Notes: a model not told the origin generated them from the letters alone. A stretch of 64,000 bases of DNA from an uncultured Mediterranea sp. (GCA_945879145.1 CAMCUZ010000001.1:49170-113169), one strand, 5' to 3'. Numbered from the stretch's first letter, positions 54,315 to 63,523 are shown. Numbers and translations are program-made.

Positions 54315-55232
54315 CTACCATTTAATATGTTCTACCGGTTCGCTCTTGAGGCAAGCGATGTATTTCTCCAGGATGATGGCCGGTTGGTAGGAGAGCTTGG
54401 CTTTGCGCAACCCCTCGATGCCAAGGTCCTCTTCCCTGTTGAGGTAGGTGTATTGTGGGGGTACGTGGTTGGCAAATTCGTAGTTGATCATGGCGTATGC
54501 TCCCTCAATGCGTGTGTCGGCCTTCTCCACATGTACTCCAAAGGTGTCCTGGTTGATGGGTGAACCGAAACTGAAGGCGGCAATCTGCCCCTCTACGTGG
54601 AGGATCCCTCCTGTCAAATGGAGCTCGTTGAAGTGCTCCAGGGCGTAGATTAATGCACGTCGTTCGTTTCCCGTACCCTCTTGCTTGTCGCAGTCGTTGG
54701 CCATGCACCACTCTTGTTCTAAGGTCAGACATTCGCGGATGTGGTCGGGGGTAATGGGGGTATAGGTATAATCGGCGTAGGTACGCTTGAACTTGTTGAC
54801 GTGGTTGCGTTTGGGCTGGAAGCGCTTGCCGCTCAAGGTGGCCAGGTCGCTACGCAGGTAGAGGTAGTCGGCATAGTCGCGATCGGCTGTGAAGCGGAAC
54901 TGCCCTGGCATGAAGGCCTCGACCTCTGAGCACATGTCGCGGCAGATGCCTAGCAGACAGAAAGGGGAGCCTTCGCGGTGGGCATCGTCAATGAGGGCAT
55001 GGAGTACGGCCCGCAAGTCGCCTTCACCAATCGGCATCATATAGACCAGTTGCCCTTCGGCTTTGAACTTGAGCAGCAGGAATCCATCCAGTTCGGCATA
55101 CTGCGTGCCGTACATGAAGCGCCAACTGCAGAGGTTGGCAAACGCCAGGTCGCAGTTGCGCCGCGGGCTACAGAGGGTGTAACGTTGGATGAGGTCGCGG
55201 TCGTTGAGGGTGATTTCCTTAAAATGTATCAT
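54315..55232 (-). CDS. DUF2156 protein (phosphatidylglycerol lysyltransferase-like acyltransferase)
   Basis: A 305-residue cytoplasmic protein related to the C-terminal catalytic domain of MprF/LPG synthases (double GNAT fold): TLCSPRRNCDLAFANLCSW, KRNHVNKFKRTYADY, and LHVEGQIAAFSFGSPINQDTFGVHVEKADTRIEGAYAMINYEFA. No membrane flippase domain is present, so it is not a full MprF. The substrate is unknown. Confidence 0.88.
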   Translation of the reverse strand: MIHFKEITLNDRDLIQRYTLCSPRRNCDLAFANLCSWRFMYGTQYAELDGFLLLKFKAEGQLVYMMPIGEGDLRAVLHALIDDAHREGSPFCLLGICRDMCSEVEAFMPGQFRFTADRDYADYLYLRSDLATLSGKRFQPKRNHVNKFKRTYADYTYTPITPDHIRECLTLEQEWCMANDCDKQEGTGNERRALIYALEHFNELHLTGGILHVEGQIAAFSFGSPINQDTFGVHVEKADTRIEGAYAMINYEFANHVPPQYTYLNREEDLGIEGLRKAKLSYQPAIILEKYIACLKSEPVEHIKW

Positions 55233-55265
55233 GGGATGATCTGGTTTACTGGGAGTGACTTCGCC

Positions 55266-55961
55266 TTAGGCCATGCCCATCAGCTCGAGGATGGTCGGGG
55301 TGAGCAGGGCGGTAAGGATGCCGTTGATGGTCAACCCCAGGCTGGCAAAGGCTCCATATTTATGGCTGATCTCCATCGCAGCGGAGGTCCCTACGGCGTG
55401 GGCTGCGGTGCCCAACGACAGTCCTTGGGCCATCGGACTCCCGATGCGGGTCAACTTCAGGGCCTTCATGCCCAGGATGCCACCCAGCAATCCGACGCAG
55501 ACCACGACTGCAGCAGTAAGTGAGGGAATGCCACCCAGGGTTTGGGTGACCTCCATGGCGATGGGGGTCGTTACTGACTTTGGAGCCATGGAATATACAA
55601 TCTCGTCTGGGGCACCCATCCAACGGGCAATAAGCACTACCGAGACGATGCCCACCACGCAACCGGCCAACTGCGAGAGCAGGAGAGGCAGCAACTGCTT
55701 CTTGATGGTTTCGAGCTGGAGATAGAGGGGTACCCCTAAGGCCACCACGGCTGGACGTAGCCAAAATTCGATGAGGCGGCCTCCTTCACTATAGCTCTCG
55801 TAGCTGACATTCGACCACTTCAATAGGATAATCAGCAGGGCAATGGTGAGCAGAATCGGATTCAGCAGCATCAGCCCGGTACGCTTCTGCAACCGCTTGG
55901 CCAGAAAGAAGAGGCCAAAGGTGATGGCGAGAAGAAAATAGGGATTGGAAAGAAAGTTCAT
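55266..55961 (-). CDS. lrgB: LrgB-family membrane protein
   Basis: A 231-residue protein with about seven hydrophobic segments and the LrgB/CidB block GILGMKALKLTRIGSPMAQGLSLGTAAHAVGTSAAMEI. In Firmicutes the LrgAB pair counters murein hydrolase release and has been linked to pyruvate transport. The start MNFLSNPYFLLAITFG is chosen; a longer frame upstream overlaps lrgA. LrgA ends 5 bases upstream. Confidence 0.93.
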   Translation of the reverse strand: MNFLSNPYFLLAITFGLFFLAKRLQKRTGLMLLNPILLTIALLIILLKWSNVSYESYSEGGRLIEFWLRPAVVALGVPLYLQLETIKKQLLPLLLSQLAGCVVGIVSVVLIARWMGAPDEIVYSMAPKSVTTPIAMEVTQTLGGIPSLTAAVVVCVGLLGGILGMKALKLTRIGSPMAQGLSLGTAAHAVGTSAAMEISHKYGAFASLGLTINGILTALLTPTILELMGMA

Positions 55962-55966
55962 GTGAA

Positions 55967-56314
55967 TCAGTTTTTGGATTTCAGTTTGCGAGTCAGTTGA
56001 TGTACCCAGCCAGTCACCACCAGTACGAGGAGGGTGCTGACTACCGAGGAGACTACGATAGGCCAAAATTGGGCCTGGATGATGTCAAAATAGAGCATCA
56101 AAGCGACACCGGGCGGCACAAAGAAGAAACCAAGATTCGCGACAAGGAAATCACTCATCCCCTGCACCCATTCCAACTTAATCCATTTCAGTTTTAAGAA
56201 CAGGGTGAGTAGCAACATTCCGATGATGCTTGAGGGTAGTTTCACTCCTGTCAGGAAGATCACCAGCTCACCTAAGGCCAAGCAGCCAAATAAAATCATG
56301 CATTGACGTATCAT
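55967..56314 (-). CDS. lrgA: LrgA/CidA-family holin-like protein
   Basis: A 115-residue, four-helix membrane protein with the LrgA motif LTGVKLPSSIIGMLLLTLFLKLKWIKLEWVQGMSDFLVANLGFFFVPPGVALM. It is encoded immediately before lrgB, the usual pair. A -7 box on its strand lies upstream (TACCTTTG, complement of 56357-56364). Its position across from pta-ackA is noteworthy since lrgAB is linked to pyruvate/acetate overflow in Firmicutes. Confidence 0.93.
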   Translation of the reverse strand: MIRQCMILFGCLALGELVIFLTGVKLPSSIIGMLLLTLFLKLKWIKLEWVQGMSDFLVANLGFFFVPPGVALMLYFDIIQAQFWPIVVSSVVSTLLVLVVTGWVHQLTRKLKSKN

Positions 56315-56356
56315 AACAACTTCATATAGGCTTTATTCTTTATCTATTTGCGGGCG

Positions 56357-56364
56357 CAAAGGTA
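56357..56364 (-). promoter_or_regulatory. -7 box upstream of lrgAB
   Basis: Reads TACCTTTG on the minus strand, 42 bases before the lrgA start. Confidence 0.5.
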
Positions 56365-56547
56365 GTGCTTTTTTGCCTTACATGGTGCTTTTGCTGTGGA
56401 AAATTTGGTTCGCTTTGGGTCTGACGTGCTACGGGTAGCGAGCCGCTACTGGGATACAAGAAGATGTCGTAGTGTTAAATAGTGTAATATTGAGCGGAGT
56501 GGACAATAAAAAGCCAATTTTTGCTATGCGAATATGGCAAATTAAAC

Positions 56548-56555
56548 TAAATTTG
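56548..56555 (+). promoter_or_regulatory. -7 box upstream of pta-ackA
   Basis: TAAATTTG, 35 bases before the pta ATG; a TTTTG ends at 56523, 24 bases upstream. Confidence 0.55.
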
Positions 56556-56590
56556 CACCCACAAGAGATTACTTATCATCACATAGTATT

Positions 56591-57604
56591 ATGCAAAAGA
56601 TTATAGACGAAATTGTTGAGCGCGCAAAAGCGAACCGCCAACGCATCGTTCTTCCTGAAGGTACAGAAGAACGCACTTTGAAGGCTGCCAACCAGATTCT
56701 GACGGACGGCGTGGCCGATTTGATTATCTTGGGTAATCCTGCTGAGATCGAAGCCTGTGCCAAGGAGTGGGGACTGGGTAACATCAGTAAGGCTACCATT
56801 ATCGACCCGATGAACCATCCCAAGAAGGAGGAGTATGCGCAGTTGCTCTGCGAGTTGCGCAAGAAGAAGGGTATGACCATCGAGGAGGCCCGCAAGCTGG
56901 TAGAAAATCCGCTTTATCTGGGCTGTCTGATCATTAAGAGTGGCGATGCGGATGGACAGTTGGCCGGTGCACGCAACACTACGGGTGATGTGCTTCGTCC
57001 TGCCCTGCAGATTATCAAGACCACTCCGGGCATCACCTGCGTATCAGGTGCCATGTTGCTCCTGACCCATGCTCCTGAGTATGGTAACAACGGTGTACTC
57101 GTGATGGGTGACGTGGCTGTGACGCCGGTACCCGATGCTGACCAGTTGGCTCAGATTGCTGTTTGCACGGCCCGTACCGCTCGTGCCGTAGCTGGATTGG
57201 ATCCCAAGGTGGCCATGCTGAGCTTCTCGACCAAGGGCTCTGCTAAGCACGAAGTAGTAGATAAGGTGGTTGAGGCGCTGGGTAAGGCCAAGTCGCTCGC
57301 TCCCGATATTGCCATTGATGGTGAATTGCAGGCTGATGCTGCCCTTGTGCCGAGTGTAGGTGCCAGCAAGGCTCCCGGTTCGGCTATCGCTGGTCATGCC
57401 AACGTATTGGTTGTTCCTTCGCTCGAAGTGGGCAACATCTCCTATAAACTCGTTCAGCGTCTGGGACATGCAGACGCTATTGGCCCGATTCTTCAGGGTA
57501 TCGCTCGTCCGGTCAACGACCTCTCTCGCGGTTGCTCTATCGAGGATGTCTATCGCATGATTGCCATCACGGCCAACCAGGCTATTGCTGCTAAACAACA
57601 ATAA
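56591..57604 (+). CDS. pta: Phosphate acetyltransferase
   Basis: A 337-residue short-form Pta (no N-terminal DRTGG domain) making acetyl phosphate from acetyl-CoA. IVLPEGTEERTLKAANQILTDGVADLIILGN, SGAMLLL and KAPGSAIAGHANVLVVPSLEVGNISYKLVQRLG are diagnostic. It is 24 bases before ackA, giving ATP by the acetate branch of fermentation. Confidence 0.97.
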   Translation: MQKIIDEIVERAKANRQRIVLPEGTEERTLKAANQILTDGVADLIILGNPAEIEACAKEWGLGNISKATIIDPMNHPKKEEYAQLLCELRKKKGMTIEEARKLVENPLYLGCLIIKSGDADGQLAGARNTTGDVLRPALQIIKTTPGITCVSGAMLLLTHAPEYGNNGVLVMGDVAVTPVPDADQLAQIAVCTARTARAVAGLDPKVAMLSFSTKGSAKHEVVDKVVEALGKAKSLAPDIAIDGELQADAALVPSVGASKAPGSAIAGHANVLVVPSLEVGNISYKLVQRLGHADAIGPILQGIARPVNDLSRGCSIEDVYRMIAITANQAIAAKQQ

Positions 57605-57628
57605 TCATCACCCATAAAAACACAACAA

Positions 57629-58825
57629 ATGAAAGTTTTAGTACTCAACTGCGGTAGCTCGTCTATCAAGTACAAGCTCTTTGACATGGAGCAGAAGTCG
57701 GTCATAGCCCAGGGTGGCATTGAAAAGATCGGCTTGAAGGATTCGTTCCTGAAGTTCACTCTCCCCTCGGGCGAGAAGAAAATCCTGGAAAAGGACATTC
57801 CCGAACATACCGTCGGCGTGGAGTTCATCCTCCAGACGTTGACCAGTCCCGAGTATGGTGCCATCAAGAGCCTGGACGAAATCAATGCCGTTGGCCACCG
57901 CATGGTGCATGGCGGTGAGAAGTTCAGCGAGTCTGTGCTCCTCACGCAGGAAGTGCTCGATGCCTTCACCGCTTGCAATGACTTGGCTCCGCTCCACAAC
58001 CCTGCTAACTTGAAGGGCGTGCGTGCCGTTGAGGCCATCTTGCCCAACGTGCCTCAGATAGGTGTATTCGACACCGCGTTCCATCAGACCATGCCCGACT
58101 ACGCTTACATGTATGCTGTGCCCTACGAACTCTATACCAAGTATGGTGTGCGCCGTTACGGCTTCCACGGGACCTCTCACCGCTATGTGTCGAAGCGCGT
58201 ATGCGAGTTCTTAGGTGTCTCTCCCGAAGGCAAGCGTATCATCACTTGTCACATTGGTAACGGAGGATCTATCTCAGCAATTAAGGACGGTAAGTGTCAG
58301 GATACCAGCATGGGTCTTACTCCGTTGGAAGGTCTTATGATGGGTACCCGTAGTGGTGACATTGACGGTGGTGCTGTCTCTTATATTATGGATAAGGAGG
58401 GACTGGACTCTGCCGGTATCTCCAACTTGCTCAACAAGAAGAGTGGCGTGCTGGGCGTATTTGGTGAGTCGAGCGACATGCGCGATCTGGAGTCGGCTGC
58501 TGCCGCTGGTAATCCCCGTGCCATCCTGGCCGAGAAGATGTACTTCTACCGCATCAAGAAGTATATCGGTGCATACGCTGCAGCTTTGGGCGGCGTAGAT
58601 ATCATCGTCTTTACTGGTGGTGTGGGCGAGAACCAAGCCTCTTGCCGTGCTGCTGCCTGCGAAGGTCTGGAGTATATGGGTATCAAACTGGATGCTGAGA
58701 AGAACAAAGTGCGCGGCGAAGAGATTGTCATCTCTACTCCCGACTCCAAAGTGCAAGTCGTAGTGATTCCTACCGACGAGGAACTGATGATTGCTTCTGA
58801 TACGGTGGCTATCTTGAGTAAGTAA
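57629..58825 (+). CDS. ackA: Acetate kinase
   Basis: A 398-residue ASKHA-fold kinase. VLVLNCGSSSIKYKLFDM, GHRMVHGGEKF, VFDTAFHQTMP, RYGFHGTSHRYV, HIGNGGSI and FTGGVGENQ are all present. It forms acetate and ATP from the Pta product. A near-perfect terminator follows. Confidence 0.98.
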   Translation: MKVLVLNCGSSSIKYKLFDMEQKSVIAQGGIEKIGLKDSFLKFTLPSGEKKILEKDIPEHTVGVEFILQTLTSPEYGAIKSLDEINAVGHRMVHGGEKFSESVLLTQEVLDAFTACNDLAPLHNPANLKGVRAVEAILPNVPQIGVFDTAFHQTMPDYAYMYAVPYELYTKYGVRRYGFHGTSHRYVSKRVCEFLGVSPEGKRIITCHIGNGGSISAIKDGKCQDTSMGLTPLEGLMMGTRSGDIDGGAVSYIMDKEGLDSAGISNLLNKKSGVLGVFGESSDMRDLESAAAAGNPRAILAEKMYFYRIKKYIGAYAAALGGVDIIVFTGGVGENQASCRAAACEGLEYMGIKLDAEKNKVRGEEIVISTPDSKVQVVVIPTDEELMIASDTVAILSK

Positions 58826-58843
58826 AGGTAAGATAAATCCCTT

Positions 58844-58880
58844 AAAAAAAGACAAAACTGGTTTGGTTTTGTCTTTTTTT
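58844..58880 (+). terminator. Terminator after pta-ackA
   Basis: A 15-bp perfect stem AAAAAAAGACAAAAC (58844-58858) / GTTTTGTCTTTTTTT (58866-58880), 7-base loop, ending in a T-run. Usable in both directions. Confidence 0.9.
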
Positions 58881-58915
58881 TGTCCCTTTTAGAATGGAGA
58901 GTGGAAGATAATTGC

Positions 58916-58923
58916 TACATTTG
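58916..58923 (+). promoter_or_regulatory. -7 box upstream of the alkaline phosphatase
   Basis: TACATTTG, 24 bases before the ATG; no clear -33 TTG. Confidence 0.45.
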
Positions 58924-58947
58924 CTCAGTTATTCTTAATTATTTGTT

Positions 58948-60351
58948 ATGAAAAGATTTGCTTATACCCTATTCTTTATTCTGCTGGCAGTCACTTTGCA
59001 TGCTCAGCAGGCTAAGTATGTGTTTTATTTTATCGGCGACGGCATGGGGCTGAACCAGGTCAACGCCACGGAGATGTTTCTTGCTGAGCAGGAGAATGGA
59101 CGCATCGGTACTTCTCCCCTTTGCTTTGCCTCTTTCCCTTATGCAGGTTACGCCACGACCTATTCCGCCACCAACTCCATTACCGATTCGTCGGCTGCTG
59201 GTACGGCCTTGGCAACAGGTGTCAAGACCTACAACGGAGCCATCGGCGTTAATCCAGATAAGGAGGTGGTAGAGAGTGTAGCCGTTAAGGCCCAACGCAG
59301 CGGTAAGCGTGTGGGTGTCACTACGAGCGTCAGCATCGATCATGCCACTCCGTCAGCCTTTTATGCTCACCAGGAGAGCAGAAGTTGGTATTACGAGATT
59401 GCCCTCGACCTACCCAAGGCTGGTTTCGATTTTTATGCGGGAAGCGGTTTCCTCAAGCCCGATCGTACGCACGACAAGAAAAAGGCTCCCAGCATCTATC
59501 CCATTTTTGCAGAGGCTGGTTATGCCCTTGCCCGTGGGGTGGAGGAGTATCAGGCCAAGCGTGCCGAGGCAGATAAGATGATCCTGATTCAACAGGAGGG
59601 AGCCGATCGGTCCAGCCTGCCTTACGCCATCGACCGCAAGGAGGGTGACCTTACTCTGAAGCAGATTACGGAGAGTGCCGTTGATTTCTTGATGAAGGAT
59701 GGTGGCAAGAAGGGCTTCTTCCTGATGGTGGAGGGAGGCAAGATAGACTGGTCTTGTCACGGCAACGATGCAGCTACCACCGTGCGCGAGGTGATGGATA
59801 TGGACGAGGCTGTCAAAGTGGCCTACGAGTTTTATAAGAAACACCCCAAAGAGACTTTGATTGTAGTGACGGCTGACCACGAAACCGGTGGCCTGGGCTT
59901 GGGATACTCGAAGTATGAGCTCCATTTGGCTAACCTGATTCATCAGCAGGAGTCGGCAGATGCTCTGTCGCGTTCGATTACTAACCTGCGTCGTCAGCGC
60001 CGTATATATACCTGGGAGGATATCAAGGAGTTCCTAGGTGAGAAGATGGGTTTCTGGAAGAGTGTGAAGATCAACTGGGAGCAGGAGAAGATGTTGCGTG
60101 ATGCCTTCGAGGATTCATTCGTGAAGAACAACGTCAAGTTCGAGGAGAGCCTCTATAGCAAGACCGAACCGCTGGCTGCCGTGGCCAAGCAGGTGATGAG
60201 TCAGGTGGCTTTGCTGGGCTGGACTACCAGCAATCACAGTGCAGGTTATGTGCCTGTCTATGCCGTAGGAGCAGGAGCTAAAGCCTTCAGCGGAAAGATG
60301 GACAACACCGACATCCCCAAGCGTATTGCTCAGGCTGCTGGATATAAATAA
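58948..60351 (+). CDS. Alkaline phosphatase
   Basis: A 467-residue periplasmic phosphomonoesterase. The signal peptide is MKRFAYTLFFILLAVTLHAQ. Metal-binding FIGDGMG, the nucleophile Ser81 in ITDSSAAGTALATG, HATPSAFYAHQ, and late metal ligands in VEGGKIDWSCHGND, VTADHETGG and TSNHSAGYVPVY are in the right order for the PhoA-like family. It probably releases phosphate from organic esters. It stands as a single gene between two terminators. Confidence 0.95.
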   Translation: MKRFAYTLFFILLAVTLHAQQAKYVFYFIGDGMGLNQVNATEMFLAEQENGRIGTSPLCFASFPYAGYATTYSATNSITDSSAAGTALATGVKTYNGAIGVNPDKEVVESVAVKAQRSGKRVGVTTSVSIDHATPSAFYAHQESRSWYYEIALDLPKAGFDFYAGSGFLKPDRTHDKKKAPSIYPIFAEAGYALARGVEEYQAKRAEADKMILIQQEGADRSSLPYAIDRKEGDLTLKQITESAVDFLMKDGGKKGFFLMVEGGKIDWSCHGNDAATTVREVMDMDEAVKVAYEFYKKHPKETLIVVTADHETGGLGLGYSKYELHLANLIHQQESADALSRSITNLRRQRRIYTWEDIKEFLGEKMGFWKSVKINWEQEKMLRDAFEDSFVKNNVKFEESLYSKTEPLAAVAKQVMSQVALLGWTTSNHSAGYVPVYAVGAGAKAFSGKMDNTDIPKRIAQAAGYK

Positions 60352-60406
60352 GGTGCCCTGCTATGTGTTGGCTTGCTGGCTCATAGATTAACCTCTGCTC
60401 ATAGTA

Positions 60407-60462
60407 TAGCCGGCTCTTTACAGTTTGCATTCAGGCAATTGTAAAGAACCGGCTATCCTTTT
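60407..60462 (+). terminator. Terminator after alkaline phosphatase
   Basis: TAGCCGGCTCTTTACA (60407-60422) pairs with TGTAAAGAACCGGCTA (60440-60455) with one mismatch, then CCTTTTTC. Confidence 0.85.
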
Positions 60463-60503
60463 TCTACGAGATTAGATTGATTTCGTTGTTTGTCAGTGGA
60501 AAG

Positions 60504-61268
60504 TTACAACTCGGTCTCGCCCTCGATAAAGTTTTCGAGGAACAGGTGTTCGCCGTCGAATACGGCGTATGTGAAGCTGTTAATCCAGTCGCCTAAAATC
60601 ATCATACGGGTCTTCGAGGTGAGTAGCAGGTCGAGCTCTATGTGGCGATGGCCGTAGATGAAGAAGTTGATGTCGGGATGGCTTTTTAGGTAGCTTTTGG
60701 TGTAGAGGACGAGTGGCTCATGCTGTTCGCCTTGATAGTCGGGCTCGCGGCCATCCACTCGCTTCAAGCGGCTCTGTTTGGCCCAACTTAGTCCCAACTC
60801 CACACTCCAGCGGGGATGGATGGCGGAGAAGAGGGTCTGTAAGGTGTGGCTGTGGAATAGGGCTCGCAGGAACTTGAACTTACGGTCGGGGTCACCCAGC
60901 CCGTCGCCATGGGCCAGGTAGAACGTCTTGCCGTAAATTTCCGTGGTGAGAGGTTGACGATGCAAGATGACTCCACACTCTTTCTCCAGGTAGTCTCCGC
61001 ACCAGATGTCGTGGTTGCCAGTGAAGAAATGCACCTCTACCCCCAGGTCTGTTAGCTCGGATAGTTTACCTAAAAAGCGGGTGTAGCCTTTAGGCACCAC
61101 CAGTCGGAATTCGTACCAGAAGTCGAACATGTCGCCCAGCAAATAAACTGCTGAGGCCTTACACTTGATGCTGTCCAGAAAGTTGACCAGTCGTCGTTCT
61201 TGTGTACGGCTGTGTGGAATGGCTCGTGAGCCCAGGTGTGCATCGGAGAGGAAATAGACATTTTTCAT
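60504..61268 (-). CDS. lpxH: UDP-2,3-diacylglucosamine diphosphatase
   Basis: A 254-residue calcineurin-type metallophosphoesterase of lipid A synthesis (hydrolyses UDP-2,3-diacylglucosamine to lipid X). The five metal motifs are SDAHLG (Asp9, His11), GDMFDFWYE, GNHDIW, LAHGDG and YGHRH. It starts 33 bases after the MIP18-type gene. Other phosphoesterases share the fold, but the length and GDMFDFW motif favour LpxH. Confidence 0.92.
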   Translation of the reverse strand: MKNVYFLSDAHLGSRAIPHSRTQERRLVNFLDSIKCKASAVYLLGDMFDFWYEFRLVVPKGYTRFLGKLSELTDLGVEVHFFTGNHDIWCGDYLEKECGVILHRQPLTTEIYGKTFYLAHGDGLGDPDRKFKFLRALFHSHTLQTLFSAIHPRWSVELGLSWAKQSRLKRVDGREPDYQGEQHEPLVLYTKSYLKSHPDINFFIYGHRHIELDLLLTSKTRMMILGDWINSFTYAVFDGEHLFLENFIEGETEL

Positions 61269-61301
61269 ACGCTGGAGAGGGATGGGGTAGTGGGTATAGG
61301 A

Positions 61302-61613
61302 CTATAGGAAACCGAGTTCGAGTTTGGCCTCATCGGTCATCATATCTTTATCCCATTCAGGTTCAAAGACCAGGTTGATGGTGGCGTTGGTTACTCCTTC
61401 AATGGATTCAATCTTCTGTCGTACATCCTCCATGATGAAGTCGGCTGCCGGGCAGTTGGGGGCGCTCAACGTCATGTCAATGGTCACGTCGCCACTATCG
61501 GCTACGTCAATTTTGTATATTAAGCCCAGGTCATAGACGTTTACCGGTATCTCAGGGTCATAAACCGTTTTGAGCATGGCTACGATTTTCTCTTCTATTT
61601 CGTATGTTGTCAT
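61302..61613 (-). CDS. MIP18/DUF59-family Fe-S assembly factor
   Basis: A 103-residue DUF59 protein: VAMLKTVYDPEIPVNVYDLGLIYKI, VTIDMTLSAPNCPAADFIMEDVRQKI and VFEPEWDKDMMTDEAKLELGFL. The cysteine in APNCP is the conserved residue of the family. Members, including SufT-like ones, help Fe-S cluster assembly. The start MTTYEIEEKIVA matches the promoter: TAGTTTTG box (complement of 61635-61642) and TTTG (complement of 61663-61666) 20 bases apart. Confidence 0.93.
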   Translation of the reverse strand: MTTYEIEEKIVAMLKTVYDPEIPVNVYDLGLIYKIDVADSGDVTIDMTLSAPNCPAADFIMEDVRQKIESIEGVTNATINLVFEPEWDKDMMTDEAKLELGFL

Positions 61614-61634
61614 AAACTTGTTTGTTTGATGGTG

Positions 61635-61666
61635 CAAAACTACAGTTTTCCTTTGAAATCACCAAA
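61635..61666 (-). promoter_or_regulatory. Promoter of the DUF59-lpxH unit
   Basis: On the minus strand TTTG, 20 bases, TAGTTTTG, a close consensus match, with the gene start 22 bases downstream. Confidence 0.7.
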
Positions 61667-61687
61667 TATATTTCTGGTGTTTATCTC

Positions 61688-62374
61688 CTACAGTAGTCCC
61701 TGGTCATTGAAACTGAAGTAAGCACCGTCGCATACGATGACGTGGTCGGTCAGGTGGATGCTCATCACTCGTCCTGCCTCTTTGATGCGTTCGGTGATGC
61801 GTCGGTCCTCTTGTGAGGGTCGTGTGTTGCCTGAAGGGTGGTTATGGACTACGACAATCTGTGTGGCCCGGGCCAGTAGTGCTTCACGCAAGATGGTGCG
61901 TACATCGGCGGTGGTCTGGTCAATGCCTCCACTGCTGATGCGCTCCTTGCCAATCACCCGGTTGGAGCGGTTGAGCAGCAGAACCCAGAACTCCTCGGTA
62001 GGCAAATCGGCCATCAAGGGGTGGAACAGCTCATAGATATCTACTGACGAGGTGATGATGGGGCGTTCCATACGCTCTTGGAGTTTGCGCCGGCGCCCCA
62101 GTTCGAGGGCGGCCATCACGGTGAGGCTCTTTGCCGGTCCCATCCCTTTAAAGCAGGCATACTCTTCCAACTGCCACTTGCTGAGTTGGTTCAGATCACC
62201 CCCACAGGTGGAGAGCATCCGTTGCGAGAGGGTCACGGCACTCTCTTCTTTGTTTCCACTGCCTATCAGGATGGCTATCAACTCAGCGTCACTCAGCGCT
62301 TCGGCGCCTTTCTGCATCATCTTTTCACGTGGCCGGTCGTCTTCAGCCAGCTGGCGTATCGTCAGTTTCTCCAC
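61688..62374 (-). CDS. radC: RadC/UPF0758 JAB-domain protein
   Basis: A 228-residue protein with an N-terminal helix-hairpin-helix-like part (ACFKGMGPAKSLTVMAALELGRR) and a C-terminal JAMM fold carrying VVHNHPSGNTRPSQED (HxHPSG...D zinc motif). Once linked to DNA repair, the family's true function is uncertain. It is 21 bases past the glycosyltransferase start-side neighbour, read in the same direction. Confidence 0.94.
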   Translation of the reverse strand: MEKLTIRQLAEDDRPREKMMQKGAEALSDAELIAILIGSGNKEESAVTLSQRMLSTCGGDLNQLSKWQLEEYACFKGMGPAKSLTVMAALELGRRRKLQERMERPIITSSVDIYELFHPLMADLPTEEFWVLLLNRSNRVIGKERISSGGIDQTTADVRTILREALLARATQIVVVHNHPSGNTRPSQEDRRITERIKEAGRVMSIHLTDHVIVCDGAYFSFNDQGLL

Positions 62375-62395
62375 TTGGTATCTCTATTTGACTGG

Positions 62396-63388
62396 TTATT
62401 GATAGAAATTCTTTTTGAAGGCCTCTACCTCCTCCTGCCGGCCCATCACGCAGCGGCTCCACCATGCGCGCAAGAACCCCGTGCCATACCCGATGAGCTG
62501 TACATAGGCGGCGGTTATGCTCAGCAGGCCGATGTAGAGGCTTTTGTTGCGTATCGTTGCATCAAGGCCCACCAGTAGGGCGTAGAGTAGCAGCGGAAGC
62601 AGGCTCCAGAGGCACCATGGGGCACACAGCAGGCAACTTGCCGTGAAGAGGGTGAAGCACATGGGCAGCAGATGGACCAGCTTCATCGAACCGGGGTGGC
62701 GCTTGTGTAGGTTGATGCGGGCCATACCTGAGTTGTGCACCTGCTTGAAGAATTTCTTCAGGTCGGTACGTCGCTTGTGCCAAACCCAAGCTTCGGGGAA
62801 GAGCCGGCAGCGGTAACCTCCCTTGAAGAGCCGGATGCTTAGGTCGATATCTTCGCCGAAGCGCATGGGTGAGAATCCCCCTAAGGCCTCATAGACATCA
62901 CGTCGTATCCCCATATTGAAACTGCGAGGGTAGAATTTATCCAGTTTCTTCTTCCCGCCGCGGATGCCGCCCGTGGTGAAGAAGGAGGTCATGCTGTAGT
63001 TGATGGCCTTCTGCATCGGGCTGAAGGAGGGGTGAGCCCGGTCTGGACCACCAAAGGCATCGGCGGGTTCGCGAAGCAGTTCCTGTTCAACAGCCTCCAG
63101 GTAGTCAGCGGGCAGCAGGCAGTCGGAGTCGAGGATAATCAGGTAGTCGCCTGTGGCGTGTGCGGCACCATAGTTCCGCGCAGGACCAGGACCTCCGTTA
63201 GTTTTGGTCAAGTAGCGTATGGGGAGTTGGTTAGCAAAGCGACAGGCTACCTCGGCGCAGGGCAGGGAAGAGCCATCCTCCACGATGATGACCTCATGGG
63301 GCATTAGTCGTTGTGTGGTGAGGCTCTGCAGCAGTTCGCTTACCTCATCAGGGCGGTTAAATACGGGAATAATCAGACTGTATCTCAT
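62396..63388 (-). CDS. Family 2 glycosyltransferase, membrane-associated
   Basis: A 330-residue GT-A enzyme. SLIIPVFNRPDEVSELLQSL opens the nucleotide-sugar domain. DSD in YLIILDSDCLLPADYLEAV is the metal-binding DXD, and GEDIDLSIRLFKGGYRCRL the acceptor/base block. Two or three hydrophobic segments lie near the C-terminus (LLPMCFTLFTASCLLCAPWCLWSLLPLLLYALLV). It probably acts on surface glycan or lipid-linked sugars; the acceptor is unknown. A -7 box lies upstream (TATTTTTG, complement of 63412-63419). Confidence 0.92.
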   Translation of the reverse strand: MRYSLIIPVFNRPDEVSELLQSLTTQRLMPHEVIIVEDGSSLPCAEVACRFANQLPIRYLTKTNGGPGPARNYGAAHATGDYLIILDSDCLLPADYLEAVEQELLREPADAFGGPDRAHPSFSPMQKAINYSMTSFFTTGGIRGGKKKLDKFYPRSFNMGIRRDVYEALGGFSPMRFGEDIDLSIRLFKGGYRCRLFPEAWVWHKRRTDLKKFFKQVHNSGMARINLHKRHPGSMKLVHLLPMCFTLFTASCLLCAPWCLWSLLPLLLYALLVGLDATIRNKSLYIGLLSITAAYVQLIGYGTGFLRAWWSRCVMGRQEEVEAFKKNFYQ

Positions 63389-63411
63389 GGCTTTGGTGAT
63401 TTCCTACGGTG

Positions 63412-63419
63412 CAAAAATA
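63412..63419 (-). promoter_or_regulatory. -7 box upstream of the glycosyltransferase-radC unit
   Basis: Reads TATTTTTG on the minus strand, 23 bases before the start codon. Confidence 0.5.
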
Positions 63420-63476
63420 GCACTATTCATTCAATAATCCTAAAGATTCGGGGCAATAATTGACCCACTTCACGTA

Positions 63477-63523
63477 AAAGAGGCTGTGTGTTACCTCGTG
63501 TTGGGTAACTACACAGCCTCTTT
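63477..63523 (-). terminator. Terminator after efp
   Basis: AAAGAGGCTGTGTGTTACC (63477-63495) pairs with GGTAACTACACAGCCTCTTT (63504-63523), nearly perfect. It lies just past the efp stop on the minus strand and ends in T on that strand. Confidence 0.85.
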
